The notes: generated by a model from the letters alone, not told the origin. Shown: positions 44,807 through 57,303, counted from the stretch's first letter. The stretch is DNA of 64,000 nucleotides from Chamaecyparis obtusa (GCA_027943335.1 BSBK01007744.1:271501-335500); one strand, 5' to 3'. Numbers and translations: made by a program.

Positions 44807-45760
44807 TTATAGCTTTCCAATCATTGACCTATACAAGGTTTGATTCACTTCTACTGTATCATTATTTTTTGATAGTTTCTGTCCAGTAGCCATAGGTGTA
44901 CTTACTGGTATTGAGTCTTCCATGCCAAAGGTTTTTAGTATCTCCTTGATATACTTAGATTGAGTAATGTGGATACCTTTCTTCATCTGATAAACTTGCA
45001 AACCAACAAAGAATTTGATCTCTCGAAACATAGACATCTCAAATTATGTTTGCATCTCATTTGTAAATATTTGTACAATGCATCTTGTCCTCCAAATATG
45101 ATATCATCACCAAATATTTTAGCTAACACTATCCCTTTACCTTTTTCAGTCTTTAAGTATAGATTGTTGTTGTCATTTATCCTTGCAAAACCAATTTTGA
45201 CCAAGTAATAATGCAATCTTTCATACCATGCTCTAGGAGCTTGTTTCAATCCATACAGTGCTTTGTGTAGCTTACATACCATGTTCCTCTTGCTTGGATC
45301 AACAAATCCTTCAGGTTGTCCAATGTATACTTCTTCTTATAGTATTCTATTCAGAAATGCAGATTTGACATCCATCTGATACACTTTGAATCCTTTGTAG
45401 GCTGCATATGCAAGTATAGTTCTTACTCCTTCCAATCTAGTAACTTGGGAAAATGTCTCTCCATAGTCAATGCCTTCTTCTTGTGCATATCCTTTTCATA
45501 CCAATCTAGCCTTGTTTCTTGTGACTTCTCCATGCTTGTTCAACTTGTTTCTGAACACCCACTTGGTTCCAATAACATTCTTGTCCTTTGGTCTAGGTAC
45601 TAGTGTCCAAGTTTTGTTCTTTTCTATTTTCTCAATTTATTCATTCATTTCTTGAATCCAACCTTCATTATCCAAAACATCTTTCACTGATTTGGGTTCA
45701 AATTCACATAATAAGCATGTCTAATTTTTCAACTTGTTTCTTGTCATGACTCCTGAATCT
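44807..45760 (-). pseudogene. Reverse transcriptase of H
   Basis: Blocks run from NVIGTKWVFRNKLNKHGEV through GYAQEEGIDYGETF and YQMDVKSAFLN to [22 protein letters not shown]. The expected YVDD active site reads FGDD ([11 protein letters not shown]). [21 protein letters not shown] and GKLSKN-type segments follow. The Tyr and Val changes at the active site add to the stops and frameshifts in showing that it is dead. Confidence 0.85.
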
Positions 45761-46601
45761 TTTGCTCCAATGATTTGATCTGGTTTATGATGTCTTCTCA
45801 CATATTTTTTTAATGTAGTCTTTGGTCTCCTTTCTTGTTGTTATTCTCCAGGTTCATATTACAAATTCACTTCAAGTTCATTTTGTATCTCTGCTTCCTC
45901 TTCTGATTATTCGACAGTTACCTCCTAATGCTCGACATCTTCTTGCTATAACTTGACAGATTTGTTCTCTGGTTCAGATAAATTGTTGGGCTCTCCTTTA
46001 TTCATGTATGCAAATGATCTATAATCTTCAGGTTACTACTTGCATTTAACTTCATTCTTTTCTACATATTCATCAATTCTAATATTTGCACTTTCCACAA
46101 CTTTGTTAGTGTTAGAATTCAAACATTTATAAGCTTTTCTCTTAGTGGAATAACCTAGGAATATGCCTTCATCACTTTTAGCATCAAGTTTTCCATTCCT
46201 ATTGTCCTTCAATATATAAAATTTTCTTCCAAAGACTTAAAAGTATTTCACATTAGGTGCATAACCATAGCATAACTCAAAAGGTGTAGCATTTGTACTT
46301 TTCTTGACTTGTAATCTATTCAAGGTATACACAACTATACTTACATATTCTCTCTAGTACTTTTGTGCAACATTTTTCTCTATCATCAATGTTCTAGCAC
46401 AATCCATGATTGATCTATTCCTTCTTTCTACTATACCATTCTATGGAGGAGTCCTTGGTGCATACATTTTTCTCTTGATTCCTCTATCATTGAAGAATGC
46501 GTTGAACTCATTAGATATGAACTCTCCTCCTTTGTCAGATCTCAGACATTCAAACTCTTACTTGTTTCTTTTTCAACTTTTTCCAAATACCACTTAAACA
46601 A
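45761..46601 (-). pseudogene. Linker and integrase C-terminal end of H
   Basis: This stretch is decayed across frames. Pieces such as YVLERICKYS, FGYAPNV-like and FLGYSTKRKAYKC can be followed across 46100-46330. An acidic Glu/Asp/Pro region (about 45850-46000) joins integrase to RT, as in other Copia elements. No open frame longer than 60 codons remains. Confidence 0.6.
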
Positions 46602-47258
46602 CTAAAAGACATCATATTTTTCTTTAATAGACATCATAATCATCATTCTAGAGTAATCATCAACAAACATAATAAAATATTTATCACCACAATAGCTTTG
46701 CACTCCAATAGGTCCAAAAAGGTTAGTACGAACCAATTCCAAAATATCATCAGAAGTATAGGTTTTTCTCTTGAAACTACAATTTGTCATTTTTCCCGAT
46801 TGACATTGTTTACACATCACATTATTAGGTTTCTTCAATCTTGGTAACCCTCTTACTCTTTTCATCTTACTAATGCTTACCAAATTATCAAAGTACAACC
46901 TCTTATGCCATAACCATACATCATCAAATTGTGCAAACAAACATGTATCATCAGATAAGTCTAGATAGAACAAGTTACCTATTGTCTGTTCTCCACTTTC
47001 AATTAGTTCATGAGTAGCATCAAATATCTTAGCCTTTTTGTAATGGAATTTAGCTCCGTATCTAGAAATGTTCAACTGTGAAACACTTAATAATTTATAG
47101 TTAAGTCCTTCAACCCAATAAGCATTATCACATCTGATCTTATCAGTCAATCTTATTGATCCCTTTCCTTTCACAAGACATGGTGCATCATTACCAAACT
47201 TAACACTACTACATTTGTAATGATTTAAGGTTTCAAACATACTTTTATCACTAGTCAT
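46602..47258 (-). pseudogene. Protease end and integrase zinc/core part of H
   Basis: An open frame of 218 codons starts MTSDKSMFETLNHYK. It continues through VKGKGSIRLTDKIRCDNAYW and NYKLLSVSQL, the region between protease and integrase, then LWHKRLYFDNLVSISKM, CKQCQSGKMTNCSF and FIMFVDDYSRMMIMMSIKEK. Just upstream the protease motif reads IIYSGFSHHM, with Tyr for the catalytic Asp of DSG. Confidence 0.85.
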
Positions 47259-48409
47259 ATGATGTGAGAAACCACTATAAATTATCTATCTATCTCCTTT
47301 ACTCACATATGAAATAAGTGCATTTTTCTCATCTTCATCAGAATCATCTTTTATAGAAACATAAACAACTTCTACATCATGATCATCAGATTCACTGTTA
47401 GTTTATTCTTCAACAATATAACAAGATTTCTTACTTTTGTCCTTATAGCCCTTATACCTTCTGTAGTCTTTGTCATCCCTTTTTTCTTTGTATTTTCTTT
47501 ATTTCTTTTCATCCTTGTCATTTGTGTTAGGACATCTTGCTGCAATATGGCCAACTTTGTTACATGAAAAACAAATTATAAAAAGTTTACCTTTGAATTT
47601 TCCTTTTCCTCTAGGTAGTCTTCTAGCCATTAGTGCCTCAAGATCATCAAGGTCATCATCAGAGGTATCACTATCACTATTCACACAAATTTCTTTTCCT
47701 TTCTTAGAATTATGAAGAGCCAATTGAGATTTGAATGCAAATTCAATATTGTGAGAGGTGAAATTATCAAAATTTGACAATTCAAAAGTAGTAAGTCTAC
47801 CAACCAGACCTTCCAAAGTTAAGTTGTTACTAGAAGCACATCTCAGTTCTTGTATTGCAGAAACTCTAATAGCATAAATAGGAAGTAGGGTTCTCAATAC
47901 CTTGCTAATAACAGTTTCATCATCAATATTTCCATTAGCTCCTCTAATAGCATTCACAACCTCTTTAACTCAACCACAATATTGTACAATAGTCTCACCT
48001 TCTAACGTTATCATTTCATCAAAATTACCTCTCAAGATTTTAGATTTGGCTCTTAGTACATTTGTGTCTCCACTATAGATAACTATCAGTGTGTCCCACA
48101 TTTGCTTTGCAGTGGCACAATCCTTTATATCTTCAAATTCAGGATAACTTCTAGGGTTGATATAATCTCCAACATTGCCTGATTGTGTTCTTGCTTTTCC
48201 TTCATCTACTGAGATGTCAAAGGTGTAGGTACTGGTATGTAATCATTTTCCACATAGTATTTTTTTGCATCTCCAATTCCAACTATATGTAGTTTCATCA
48301 AACTTTTACATGCAGGGAAGTTCTCCTTGTTCAACTTTTGTGCCTCTTTTTTGTACATCTTGATCTTTAGCTCCAAGTACCTTCAAAATTTTCTTTACAA
48401 GAACCACAA
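47259..48409 (-). pseudogene. Gag of H
   Basis: It begins after the primer site with KMYKKEAQKLNKENFPACK. It runs through YPEFEDIKDCATAKQMWDTL and LRGNFDEMITLEGE to NAIRGANGNIDDETVISKVL, LPIYAIRVSAIQEL and an acidic stretch with DSDTSDDDLDDLEAL. The zinc knuckle CFSCNKVGHIAARC is intact. Several stops occur. UBN2-type Gag is typical of Copia; the acidic segment before a single knuckle is seen in Sirevirus-like proteins. Confidence 0.85.
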
Positions 48410-48421
48410 GCTCTGATACCA
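48410..48421 (-). other. Primer-binding site of H
   Basis: The plus strand reads GCTCTGATACCA, the exact reverse complement of TGGTATCAGAGC. Confidence 0.95.
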
Positions 48422-48423
48422 AT

Positions 48424-48796
48424 TTTTAGAATGATTTTAGAATAACTTAGAGGGGGGTGGAATCAGTTATCCTCAGGTCTAGATGTACCAATTCAACTGT
48501 TAAACACTTCAATCAACTTAGATCTACTTTAATAGTCCACTCATTCTCTATAGCATATAACCAACAACATAAACTTATAGTTCACTATCCAAAAGTAAAC
48601 AACTTTCATAATATAAAACTCTTAACAATAAAACACATCAAATAACATTCACATAAGTTTGACACGAAGATTTAACATGGAAACCCAATTTGGGAAAAAC
48701 CACTAGTAACATGCTACCAAATTTTCACTCTTTTGAAGTGAGCTTTGTGAGGAGCCAACCCTGTTAAAGGTTACAGTATACACTATTAGGTGTGAC
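48424..48796 (-). repeat. 5' LTR fragment of H
   Basis: It parallels 42126-42505 with a shorter G run (gaggggggtgg) and stops at ggtgtgac where G begins. The other 1.2 kb of this LTR is not found to the right of G. Confidence 0.85.
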
Positions 48797-50105
48797 TTAG
48801 GTTGGAGATCATTTTAGACCACTTTGAGTGTCTACCAAAGCTGCATACCCAAAAATGCAAAAGTTGTCAAAGTTGCTAAAGCAACTTTGACAACATTTTG
48901 AAAACTTTTTAGGTTTCGGGCAAGAAAATGTCAAGAAACCCTAAATGATGGTCAGGGATAGAACACAAGTTTTAGAGAGGGTATTTAAGGTTTGAGTGAA
49001 AATTATACGAGGTTGGTTGAATTGTAACACAAATCCCAAGAAAGATTTGGTCTTTTACATTCTTTGTAATTTTTTAACTGTTTAATGAAATCTGGAACTT
49101 CTCACTCAAAATGTGATTGAAGTCTTGTACATTTTCTAATTTCATTCCTTTATCTTTCATTTGGATTGTTTAGATAGGTTATAGTGTGTTTTTCATTTGT
49201 TTTTGTTTTTCTTTGTTAGCCACGCCCTCACTGGACTGTGTCTTGCTAGTTTGAAGGGTTTCGGTGAAACATGGTTCCACCATGACTTCCCTCCATGAAA
49301 TATTAATGGCTCATGGAGGAAGTGTTGTGGGACCTTTGTACATAGTGTTCTAAACTACACAGGTGTAGGTGAAGATTGGAGCTTAGTGTGAGGGCTTTCC
49401 CTAGGTGAGACATGGTGTCCTGATTAGTGCAAAGCCAATGAAAGTAATTTCATGAAGGCAGGGTTGGATTGGTAAATGGTAAATGTGGATTGGAGATTTA
49501 CATTAGAGACCAAATGAAGCCTTAGAACTAGTGTTTGGTCTTAAAAGAGGTGAATTTGATAGTTTAGCCAAGTGACCTAGGCTATTAGGCCTATTTTCTA
49601 GGAAAGGAGGATTAGGAATTGATTCGTACTGTATGGACACCTGAGAAACCCTAGACATCTAGAATATTTAAGAAATTCCAAAAGGGTATCTATATATGGA
49701 ATTAATTTTAGGTCTTATTCAGAAACATTCAGATTTATTGGCCTAAAACAATGCTTAAAGACCTAGTTGGGGCTAGTAGGGCTACAAGCCTAAAAACTAG
49801 GAATCCTTGGGATCGGTAAGAAAGATATTGAAAGTGTATAAAATTTTGCATCAGAAGGATGAAATGTTCCTTGTTTACAATGGATTCAACCTTGTACAAA
49901 ACCATAATAAGTTGTGGTGAATGTGGAGTGATTTTACCCTGGTGAACTCAAGGGGAGGAAGTGGTAACACTAACTGATAGGAAGACTTCAAGCTGGCAAG
50001 AAGGGTTAGTAGATCTTTCTAGGTGAAGAAGGGAGCTTAGACACCCTTAGTGGTCCAAGAGTGACCTTATGTGATTGAGCTTTCTTGGATCAAGGTGGAA
50101 ATTGG
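48797..50105 (+). repeat. 5' LTR of G, edges clipped
   Basis: It starts TTAGGTTGGAGATC against H sequence and shares order with 59539-60756 down to ggaaattgg. The left copy contains about 110 bases near 49165-49275 that the right copy lacks. A 32-base near-palindrome lies at 48863-48894 (GTTGTCAAAGTTG, six-base centre CTAAAG, then the complement). Confidence 0.8.
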
Positions 50106-50153
50106 CTTAGCCCTACTACCATACATAAATGCTATCAACTTGCCCTCAAAGTT
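50106..50153 (+). pseudogene. Gag remnant of G, left side
   Basis: Only the codons YQLALKV just before F are recognisable, followed on the other side of F by EERRKKKQDSN. They match the DAYQ.TLKIEEKL end of the Gag domain in D. The primer site and about 1 kb of Gag N-terminus are absent between the LTR and here. Confidence 0.7.
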
Positions 50154-50649
50154 TGTAAGAATTTGCGTAAGGCAAAGAATGAACACCAAGATCTAGAAGC
50201 TCAAGAGATAGCACAAGCGAGGAAAAATATGATATGATACAATGATCAAATAATAAATAATAGATAGATAGATAGATTGATACAATGTAGGAATGCCTCA
50301 ATATATAGGCAATGCATGATAACTAGAAGATATGCAAGTGATAAGCTATCAACTAGACATGGTGGAATCACATGTCCACCAAAGGTGGATCATCCTCCAT
50401 TGTACATGAAACTATGAAAAACATGTGTAACAATGAGAGGATGATAATGTGATAAGAGCAATAAAGGTGGATCTCATAGACAAAGAGGTATGTGATGACA
50501 ACTATCACACCTAAAGTGGACATTCTCCTAACCATGTGCTAAAAAGAAATGCAAACTCCTAGGTGTCTCAAAGAAAACTAATATGCAAATGCATTATCCT
50601 AAGTAAACTTAAGTAAAGTGCAATTAGTGAATATTTAATTACACCAACA
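50154..50649 (-). repeat. 3' LTR of F
   Basis: It runs from TGTAAGAATTTGCGT to TTACACCAACA, followed by CCCCCCCTTAAG, the reversed polypurine tract (50650-50660). Confidence 0.9.
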
Positions 50650-50660
50650 CCCCCCCTTAA

Positions 50661-51571
50661 GTGCAACTTAGGGGAATGCACTTAAGCTTACAATGCAAGA
50701 TGGGTCCTAGCTACTAGGCCATGTTAGGTACCCATGTACAATATGCAAGAGAAAAAGATAATGCAATCTCTCATAAAGAGGAGAAAGAGGGAAAAACTCA
50801 TGGGAAAAACCCTCCCCCAAAAAGAGAGATGAATACAATAATAGAATATGAGAGAGAAGACCTCATGTGAGGAAAATATCCCCCCCATAAGATAGAAGAA
50901 GTGGAAGAGAGACCAAGTAGCCCCCCCCTCAATGTAGAATGAACACCAATGGTAGATGCTCCAGGCTCGATGTAGAAACTGCTCCATAAGTGTAGAACAA
51001 AATTTCTCCCCTTAGGAAGAAACAAGACCAAAGGTGTATAGGTGAAGCCTCCTCCCCAATCTATAGGAAGAAACCTCAAAATGTATGGAATCTCTGAAAC
51101 CTTCTCAAGTATCCCCATGTCAAAGCTGAAAGGTGCCTCCTCCAAATCATGTGTACTAAGCCACTCTACTGAAAAAGACAAATCAGGATCAACTGAGGAT
51201 GAATGTAGAACATGTACCAAATACCAAAGTGTCTCCTCTAAAGATAAAGTGACCTCCTATAACTATTGTATAAAAGTATCCATAATCATGTCACCCTCAA
51301 AAGAATGATCAAGTAGAGAATGAAGATGAGGGTCAGCATGCTCCCTCGCAACAACTGAAGAAGGATCATCCTCAACAAAGAGAATATTAATGTCATCAAT
51401 GAAGTCTCCCAAATCTGAAATGTAGGACTCCACAAACAAACCTGCAATGTCTATCAAGTAGTCATCCCTTGGAACCAAGTCTGGAAGAAAATGAATATCT
51501 TGTTGTACTGAAGCACCTTAACTCATGGCTATGTGAATGCAAGCATCATTAGGAGCAAGAGTAGAAGTAGT
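50661..51571 (-). pseudogene. Unassigned C-terminal region of F
   Basis: Frames give SDLGDFIDDINILFVEDDP, HVLHSSSVDPDLSFSVEWLS, PYILRFLPIDWGGGF and a Gly/Ser/Leu-rich end with LWGGYFPHMRSS. The matching region of E also ends LWGGYH, so it descends from one ancestor in both. It sits where integrase would be in an ordinary Copia element. No family recognised. Confidence 0.55.
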
Positions 51572-52240
51572 CTAAATAAGAGGAGATAAAATGGAAGGCT
51601 CAAGAACTTGATCATGAGTGAGAATACCCAAGTTCAAGTAGCCAAAACTCTCCTCAAAATCTGAATCATCACTGTAATCGTGATCATATGCTAAAGAATC
51701 ACTGTCTAAAGAATCACTATCATCAAGAGGAAAAAAATATGCAAAGGAGTACAATCGAGAAGAGTGATCCACTATCCCAGAAATAATAACTGCTCCACTC
51801 TCCAAGTCCTTGATGAAAACTGAATTAGGTGTAAATTCCACAGTCTTCTTTGTAGCACCATTTGTGATTTGATAGATAGAAAGAAGGCTATTGGTCAAGT
51901 GTGGAACACACAACACATCATTGAAGTGTCCCTCCCTAACATCAATACTTCCTTTCCCAATCACATTCATATAAGTGTGATTTCCCATCAAAATAGGTGG
52001 ACCTTTGCAAGGCTCAAATGATGAAAACATGGACTGTGAAGAAGCCATATGATGAGAAGCCCTTGAATCTAGAAGCCATCTACCTAAATCATGACTTGGA
52101 GAAGCATATAAATCTTGTCCTTTTTGAGTGACAAATGCGTGACCCTTTCCTTTATATTTTTCTAAATTTTGTGAAGAAGAAGTTGAGGTAGACATCGTGC
52201 AAGGAAAATTGATGTTGTTCTTGGCAAGAAGATTCTTCAA
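51572..52240 (-). pseudogene. Protease of F
   Basis: The 222-codon frame has GRWLLDSRASHHMASSQSM, the Copia protease active site with Arg for Gly in DSGA. It also has ILMGNHTYMNVIGKGSIDV, NDVLCVPHLTNSLLSIYQI and FTPNSVFIKDLESGAVIIS. It ends in an Asp-rich stretch (DDSDSLDSDSLAYDHDYSDD) like that in E. The Gly change would impair the enzyme. Confidence 0.85.
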
Positions 52241-53062
52241 TTCATCAATGTCCTTCTTATAACAAAAGTGTTCTTCATGTCCATCCTTTTTGCAATATGC
52301 ACAAAACCGCTTCTCCTTCTTTGAAAATTCACCTTTTGAGGTGATGTAGGAGTGTCATGTTGAGTGGAAGTTGATTTTGTACCTTCTTGTCGAGATTTAG
52401 ACTTCCAATTCTTCTTCTTCTTTTGACTTTGATTGCCTTGACTCTCATGATTAGCCACCAATGCCTTGGAAGTTGAAGACTTGAGAATCCCCATACTCAT
52501 CAATTTTTCTTGTTCTAAGACCAACATTTCTAAAAATGACTCAAATGAAGGCACTACCCATGGTCAACTTGTGAGTATTATAACTTGAAACAAAAGCTGC
52601 ATATTCAGGAGGAAGATGTTTCAACAAGTGACTAACCAACTTCGCATCCTTCATGGTATTACCACAATCATCAAGTTGTGCTCTATAATCATTGACTTTA
52701 TTGAGATAATCTTGGATTGTGTCAAAGTTCCTAGGCTCTAATTTGAGGAGATCAGTCTCAATTTTGAATCCCATTTCTTCATCCACTTGACCAAACAACT
52801 CTGCAAGTTTATCCCAAGTATCTCTAGCATCATTTATGGTTTTGATGTGATACATGACAGCTTCAGAAATATTCTCTCTCAAGACTCCTAAAGATATAAA
52901 ATTTTTGCATGACCAATTACCTACTACAACAATATCATCATCAGCGGGTTTTTTAATTGTACCATCCACATAAGGATTTAAACCTTTAACCATTAACTTG
53001 CTCCATACATTATCTTTCCATGTAGCATAGTTATGTGGACTTAATTTTGCAATAGAACCCAT
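52237..53062 (-). pseudogene. Gag of F
   Basis: ATG 53062 (MGSIAKLSPHNYATWK) starts a UBN2-type Gag: NISEAVMYHIKTINDARDTWDKL, LLKLEPRNFDTIQDYLNKVNDY, LKHLPPEYAAFVSSYN. A frameshift near 52545 leads to PSFESFLEMLVLEQEKL and a Lys-rich part. The knuckle CAYCKKDGHEEHFC is split by a second frameshift near 52310. Family as in E. Confidence 0.85.
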
Positions 53063-54912
53063 GATGCAAAATGAAAAGAACATAGAAAAGAGAGAGACAT
53101 CAAAACACAAGACACCCCCCAAATTCACTCAATCAAAGAACCCACCTCAAAAATGATGATTTTGGCACTTTATAGCTAGTGCGTGTACAATTGCCACTTG
53201 TCAAAATGGATCAAAGTGGATTTTTGATTTTGATGTTTATAACAGAAAATATGAAGCTATAACAGACTCAAGAATATAAGACACAAGATCCCTCAAAGAT
53301 CTAATGAATTACAAGTGCCAAAATAGGCCAAAATAGATCATATTATGAAAGTACTATGTCCACTCAAAATTTCTCCAAAATAATACCAGATTTGGAAAGT
53401 AGATGAAATATTATGCACTTTCAAAAAAAGTTGCACCTGAAAATGTGCTCGTATGAGCTTGGATGAAGCCTTTGAAGTTGCAAAAATAGGGATCAGATAG
53501 GTACAGTCACCAAAAAATGCAATTTCTGCAAAATTCATGATCCAAAACCAGAAAATAACACCACCACTAAAAAGTTTAGGAAATTTTAGCCAATAAAAAT
53601 AAAAAATTGCACCCAATTTGGAGCCTAAATGACCAAGTTATGGCCTCCCAAAGTCGGACTGCCAAATCATAACTACATATGGTGAGGGCTGGAAATTTTT
53701 GAAATCTACTAACATCATCAATTTGATATCTTAAATTTGATGGTCAAATGGCCATCTTGACAGTGCAAAAAATGCCCATATTTGATGGTCATACGACCGT
53801 CAATTTGACCTTCATGGAAAGCTGATGCAACTAGTGTCTTAAAATTGACGTCTTGGAGACCATCACAGAAATGTAAAAATCCTTCACTTTGATAGCTAGA
53901 CGGTTGTCAAATTAAACATAGTAAAATTGTCAAAAAATGCAATTTTTTTTTTAAAATACCAGTTTTTATCTCTTTGCCACATGGAGGGTAGGGATTTGTC
54001 TTCCTGTGCCTGACGTGGCACTGTGTAGCCGATCTGGCGGTCTGGATGGATAGCCACAGACACAAGTGGGCTGAGCACAGGTGAGATTGGTGGAGCAGAG
54101 GTGCCAGTGACAGTGCTGCGCTGAGGTGGAGCTACGCTGAGGTGGACCCGCATGGCGGTGGGAACCCGTGCAGAGCTGAGATGTCTCCCGAATGAGCGGA
54201 GGTGGTAGCCACGTGGCAGCTAGGTGGAAGAGAGGAGCGGTCAGAGGAGAGCACCGCTGAGGTGGATGTGGGACTATTTAGTCCCACATTCACCTCGCCG
54301 AGGGGAAATTCTATGTTTATATGCGTCCGTGCCTGGCTGAAAGGTAATGAAGTTGGGGCTCTCCTGTTTGAGTGCAGGTTCATCCGCTCCGCTCGCTCGT
54401 GGAGCTTCGTTCAGGATCTGATTTGGATGGGGGCCTACTACTTGGGTCGAATCCCGTGTCGAGTTGGCTTGGGCTAGAATTTGCAGTCTGGTTTGGGTCG
54501 GCTTGTTGCCTTGAGTTGTCTAACTTGTACTCTCTGTCCAACACCATAGGCCTGATAGGCCAAAATTTTTGCCACAAAATATACCTCCTCTGAAAATAGA
54601 AAAATATACATAGATCCAAAAATAGGAAAATTTACAATAAATATAGAATCGTATCTAAAATTAAAAATTGAACAAATATTACCCAAATTGTAGATCGGGC
54701 CTTAAAGGTCTAGTTTGCAAAAAAAAATTTCCTCAAATTTGACTTTTGCCCAAGGTAGGCAAATTTATAGTCAAAATTTATAGAAACAGCCACCTGGATG
54801 CAATGGTGAGGTCCGATCTTGCTCAAAATGCTAATCCCAAATTTGGTTCGTGGCCCTCCAAAAATTGAAGCAATCAATGGCTCTCCAACGACTATGCAAT
54901 AAAGACTCCTTT
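53063..54912 (-). other. Long 5' leader of F with GC-rich block
   Basis: No gene is recognised. Open frames at 53896-54383 and 54202-54477 come from the GC-rich block (about 53985-54480), like that of E. Short peptides (VGLNSPTSTSAVLSS against VGLISHT in E) hint at common descent rather than coding. Confidence 0.5.
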
Positions 54913-54924
54913 GGCTCTGATACC
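54913..54924 (-). other. Primer-binding site of F
   Basis: The plus strand reads GCTCTGATACCA, the exact reverse complement of TGGTATCAGAGC. Confidence 0.95.
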
Positions 54925-55421
54925 ATGTAAGAATTTGCATAAGGCAAAGAATGAACACCAAGATCTAGAAGCTCAAGAGATAGCACAAGTGAGGAAAAAT
55001 ATGAAATGGTCCAATAATCAAATAATGAATAATAGATAGATAGATAGATTGAAACAATGTAGAAATGCCTCAATATATAGGCAATGCATGATAACTAGAA
55101 GATATGCAAGTGATAAGCTATCAACTAGAAATGGTGAAATCACATGTCCACCAAAGGTGGATCATCCTCCATTGTACATGAAAGTATGCGAAACATGTGT
55201 AACAATGAGAGGATGATAATGTGATAAGAGCACTAAAGGTGGATCTCATAGACAAAGAGGTATGTGATGACAACTATCACACCTAAAGTGGAAATTCGCC
55301 TAACCATGTGCTAAAAAGAAATGCAAACTCCTAGGTGTCTCAAAGAAAACTAATATGAAAATGCATTATCCTAAGTAAACTTAAGTAAAGTGTAATTAGT
55401 GAATATTTAATTACACCAACA
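54925..55421 (-). repeat. 5' LTR of F
   Basis: It runs from TGTAAGAATTTGCATAAGG to TTACACCAACA and pairs with 50154-50649. Confidence 0.9.
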
Positions 55422-55426
55422 AAGTT

Positions 55427-55900
55427 GAAGAAAGAAGAAAAAAGAAGCAAGATTCCAATTCTAGCCGAGGAAGAGATTCAAGAGGCTATAGGGGTCATTT
55501 TAGTGGATGAATTAATGAATCAAGATCCTTTAATGATACAAGGTAAATGTAGCAACATCATGAACCAAGTGGCAGAGGTAACCAAAACAAAGGAAGAGGA
55601 TTTGGCAACAATAGAGGCAAAGTTGGTGGCTCTAGCAGAGGATCCCACTTTTCTACCATGAAGTGTTATAATTGTGGGAAAAATGGGCATCCAGCCTATA
55701 GGTGTCCAGACAAGGCATCATCCTCTCAATCAGATAAGAGGATAAACCTTGTCCAAGAAGAGACAAGTAGTGTCAAATCCCTTGAGGTACCCCTTGATTC
55801 AGAGAGTGGAGAGAACTTAATGCTTAGAAGGATTTTATTGATGGAACCAGTGAAAGAAGAACCCAAGAAAAGAAGAGCCTTATTCAAGGTGAAATGAAAA
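55427..55900 (+). pseudogene. Gag C-terminus and zinc knuckle of G
   Basis: The frame continues from YQLALKV across F (phase kept). An Arg/Gly-rich stretch (GRDSRGYRGHFSG; GNQNKGRGFGNNRG) is followed by the intact knuckle CYNCGKNGHPAYRCPD (about 55664-55710) and an acidic/basic tail to 55897. It binds RNA during packaging. A few stops interrupt the basic stretch. Confidence 0.8.
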
Positions 55901-56400
55901 ATTCTTAGGAAGGTATGTAAGGTAATCATAGACTCTGGGTCTACTGATAATATCATCTCTGAGGAGGTAGTGCAAAAACTTGGTTTGACAAGAATACCAC
56001 ATGCTCACCCATACAAGGTAACTTGGCTAAATAAGGGGCAAAATGTATTGGTTAATGAACAAGTGTGGGTACACTTCACCATTGGTAAGTACCAAGAAAA
56101 GGTGTTATGTGACATACTACCCATGGATGCATGCCATTTTCTGTTAGTTAGGCCATGAAAATATGATAGTAAGGCCATGCATAATGGAGAAAATAACTCA
56201 TATTCTTTTCAAAAGAATGAAGTAACTTATAGCATTCAATCCCTTGTAGATTAAGTGGAGACTAAGGAAGCAAGTTAAAATGTTCTATTTTCAAGAGGCA
56301 AGGAGTTCTTGAGAGAACTAAAGGGGGAAGATGGAATCAAGTTTTCTATAGTGGCGAAGCCAAGAGTAGAAGGAAAGCAAGAACAAGAACCCTTACCTAA
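55901..56400 (+). pseudogene. Protease of G
   Basis: VIIDSGSTDNIISEEVV at about 55925-55975 is the Gypsy protease active site with DSGS intact. It is followed by TWLNKGQNVLVNEQVWV, YQEKVLCDILPMDACHFLL and VRP. The part from 56160 to 56400 links to RT (KEFLRELKGEDGIKFSIVAK) and has stops. Confidence 0.85.
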
Positions 56401-57303
56401 AGAGGTGAAGAGTTTGCTAGAAACATACAAATAAATAGTAAGTGATGGAAATCCTACAACTCTACTACCTAAGAGGGAAATTAGTCATCAAATAGACATT
56501 GTGCCAGGAGCTTCTTTTCCCAATAAGGTAGCTTACAAAGTGACCCTAGATCAAAACAAGGAGATAGCTCACCAAGTCCAAGAGTTGCTTGACCAAGGGT
56601 TGATAAGGAAGAGCATAAGCCCTTGTGCTATCCCTGTGGTGTTAGCCCCTAAAAAGGGAGGTAAGTGGAGATTATGAATTGATTCTAGAGTAATAAATAG
56701 GATCACTATTAGGTACAAATTTCCTATTCCTAGGATAGAAGACCTTATGGATTTCCTTGGAGGTGCTAAGTACTTCACAAAACTGGAACTCAAGAGTGGG
56801 TACCATCAAATTAGGATCAAGGAGGGGGATGAATGGAAGATGACATTCAATACTACAACAGGCCTATATGAGTGGCTAGTTATGCTATTTGGACTCATCA
56901 ATGCCCCTAGCACATTCATGAGATTGATGAATGAAGTGCTAAAAGATTACATAGGGGTATTTGTAGTAGTTTACCTTGATGACATATTGATCTTCAACAA
57001 GACAAAAATGGAACACCTTGAACACTTGGAAGCGGTGTTGAAGAAATTGAAGGAAGAGCAATTGACTATTAATCTAGAAAACTATGACTTCTTGAAACAA
57101 GAGCTGGTATATTTGGGTTTTGTAGTCTCACAAGGCAATCTCAAAATAGATAAAAGTAAGGTAGAAGCTATTCTAAGTTGGCCCACTCCAAAAATAAGGA
57201 CTAAGGTAAGGAGTTTCCATGGTTTGGCTCAATTTTATAGAAAGTTCATCAAAGGGTTTAGTGATATTTATGCCCCTTTCTTGGATACCATCAAGGTGGA
57301 GTA
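56401..57303 (+). pseudogene. Reverse transcriptase of G
   Basis: Blocks in order are ISHQIDIVPGASFPNKVAY, VQELLDQGLIRKSISPCAIP, LAPKKGGKWRL-stop-[42 protein letters not shown]. They continue with [34 protein letters not shown] (intact YLDD) and [28 protein letters not shown] at about 56676 (likely from CGA) and a few others interrupt it. The frame 56747-57304 is open. Confidence 0.9.

Larger units (their letters stand above)
42126..48796 (-). mobile_element. Element H: Sirevirus-like Copia with full gag-pol
   Basis: The left 3' LTR is 1,550 bp, followed by about six AG-rich polypurine copies, RNase H, RT, integrase, protease, gag, primer site and a 5' LTR fragment cut at 48796 by Gypsy G. 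Long LTRs, a TGATTCACCCCC-type end, multiple polypurine tracts and an initiator-Met primer site identify a Sirevirus-like element. It is the best candidate for the kind of autonomous partner that A and B would need. It is inactive here through many stops. Confidence 0.85.
50154..55421 (-). mobile_element. Element F: Copia-like gag-protease element, sister of E, inside gag of G
   Basis: LTRs of 496 and 497 bp (50154-50649 and 54925-55421) are flanked by the perfect duplication AAGTT (50149-50153 and 55422-55426). Removing 5,268 plus 5 bases leaves G's gag in frame. It has the same layout as E: primer site, long leader with a GC-rich block, gag, protease, odd C-terminal region, polypurine tract, and no polymerase or integrase. 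About 17 LTR differences were counted by eye. Confidence 0.9.
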
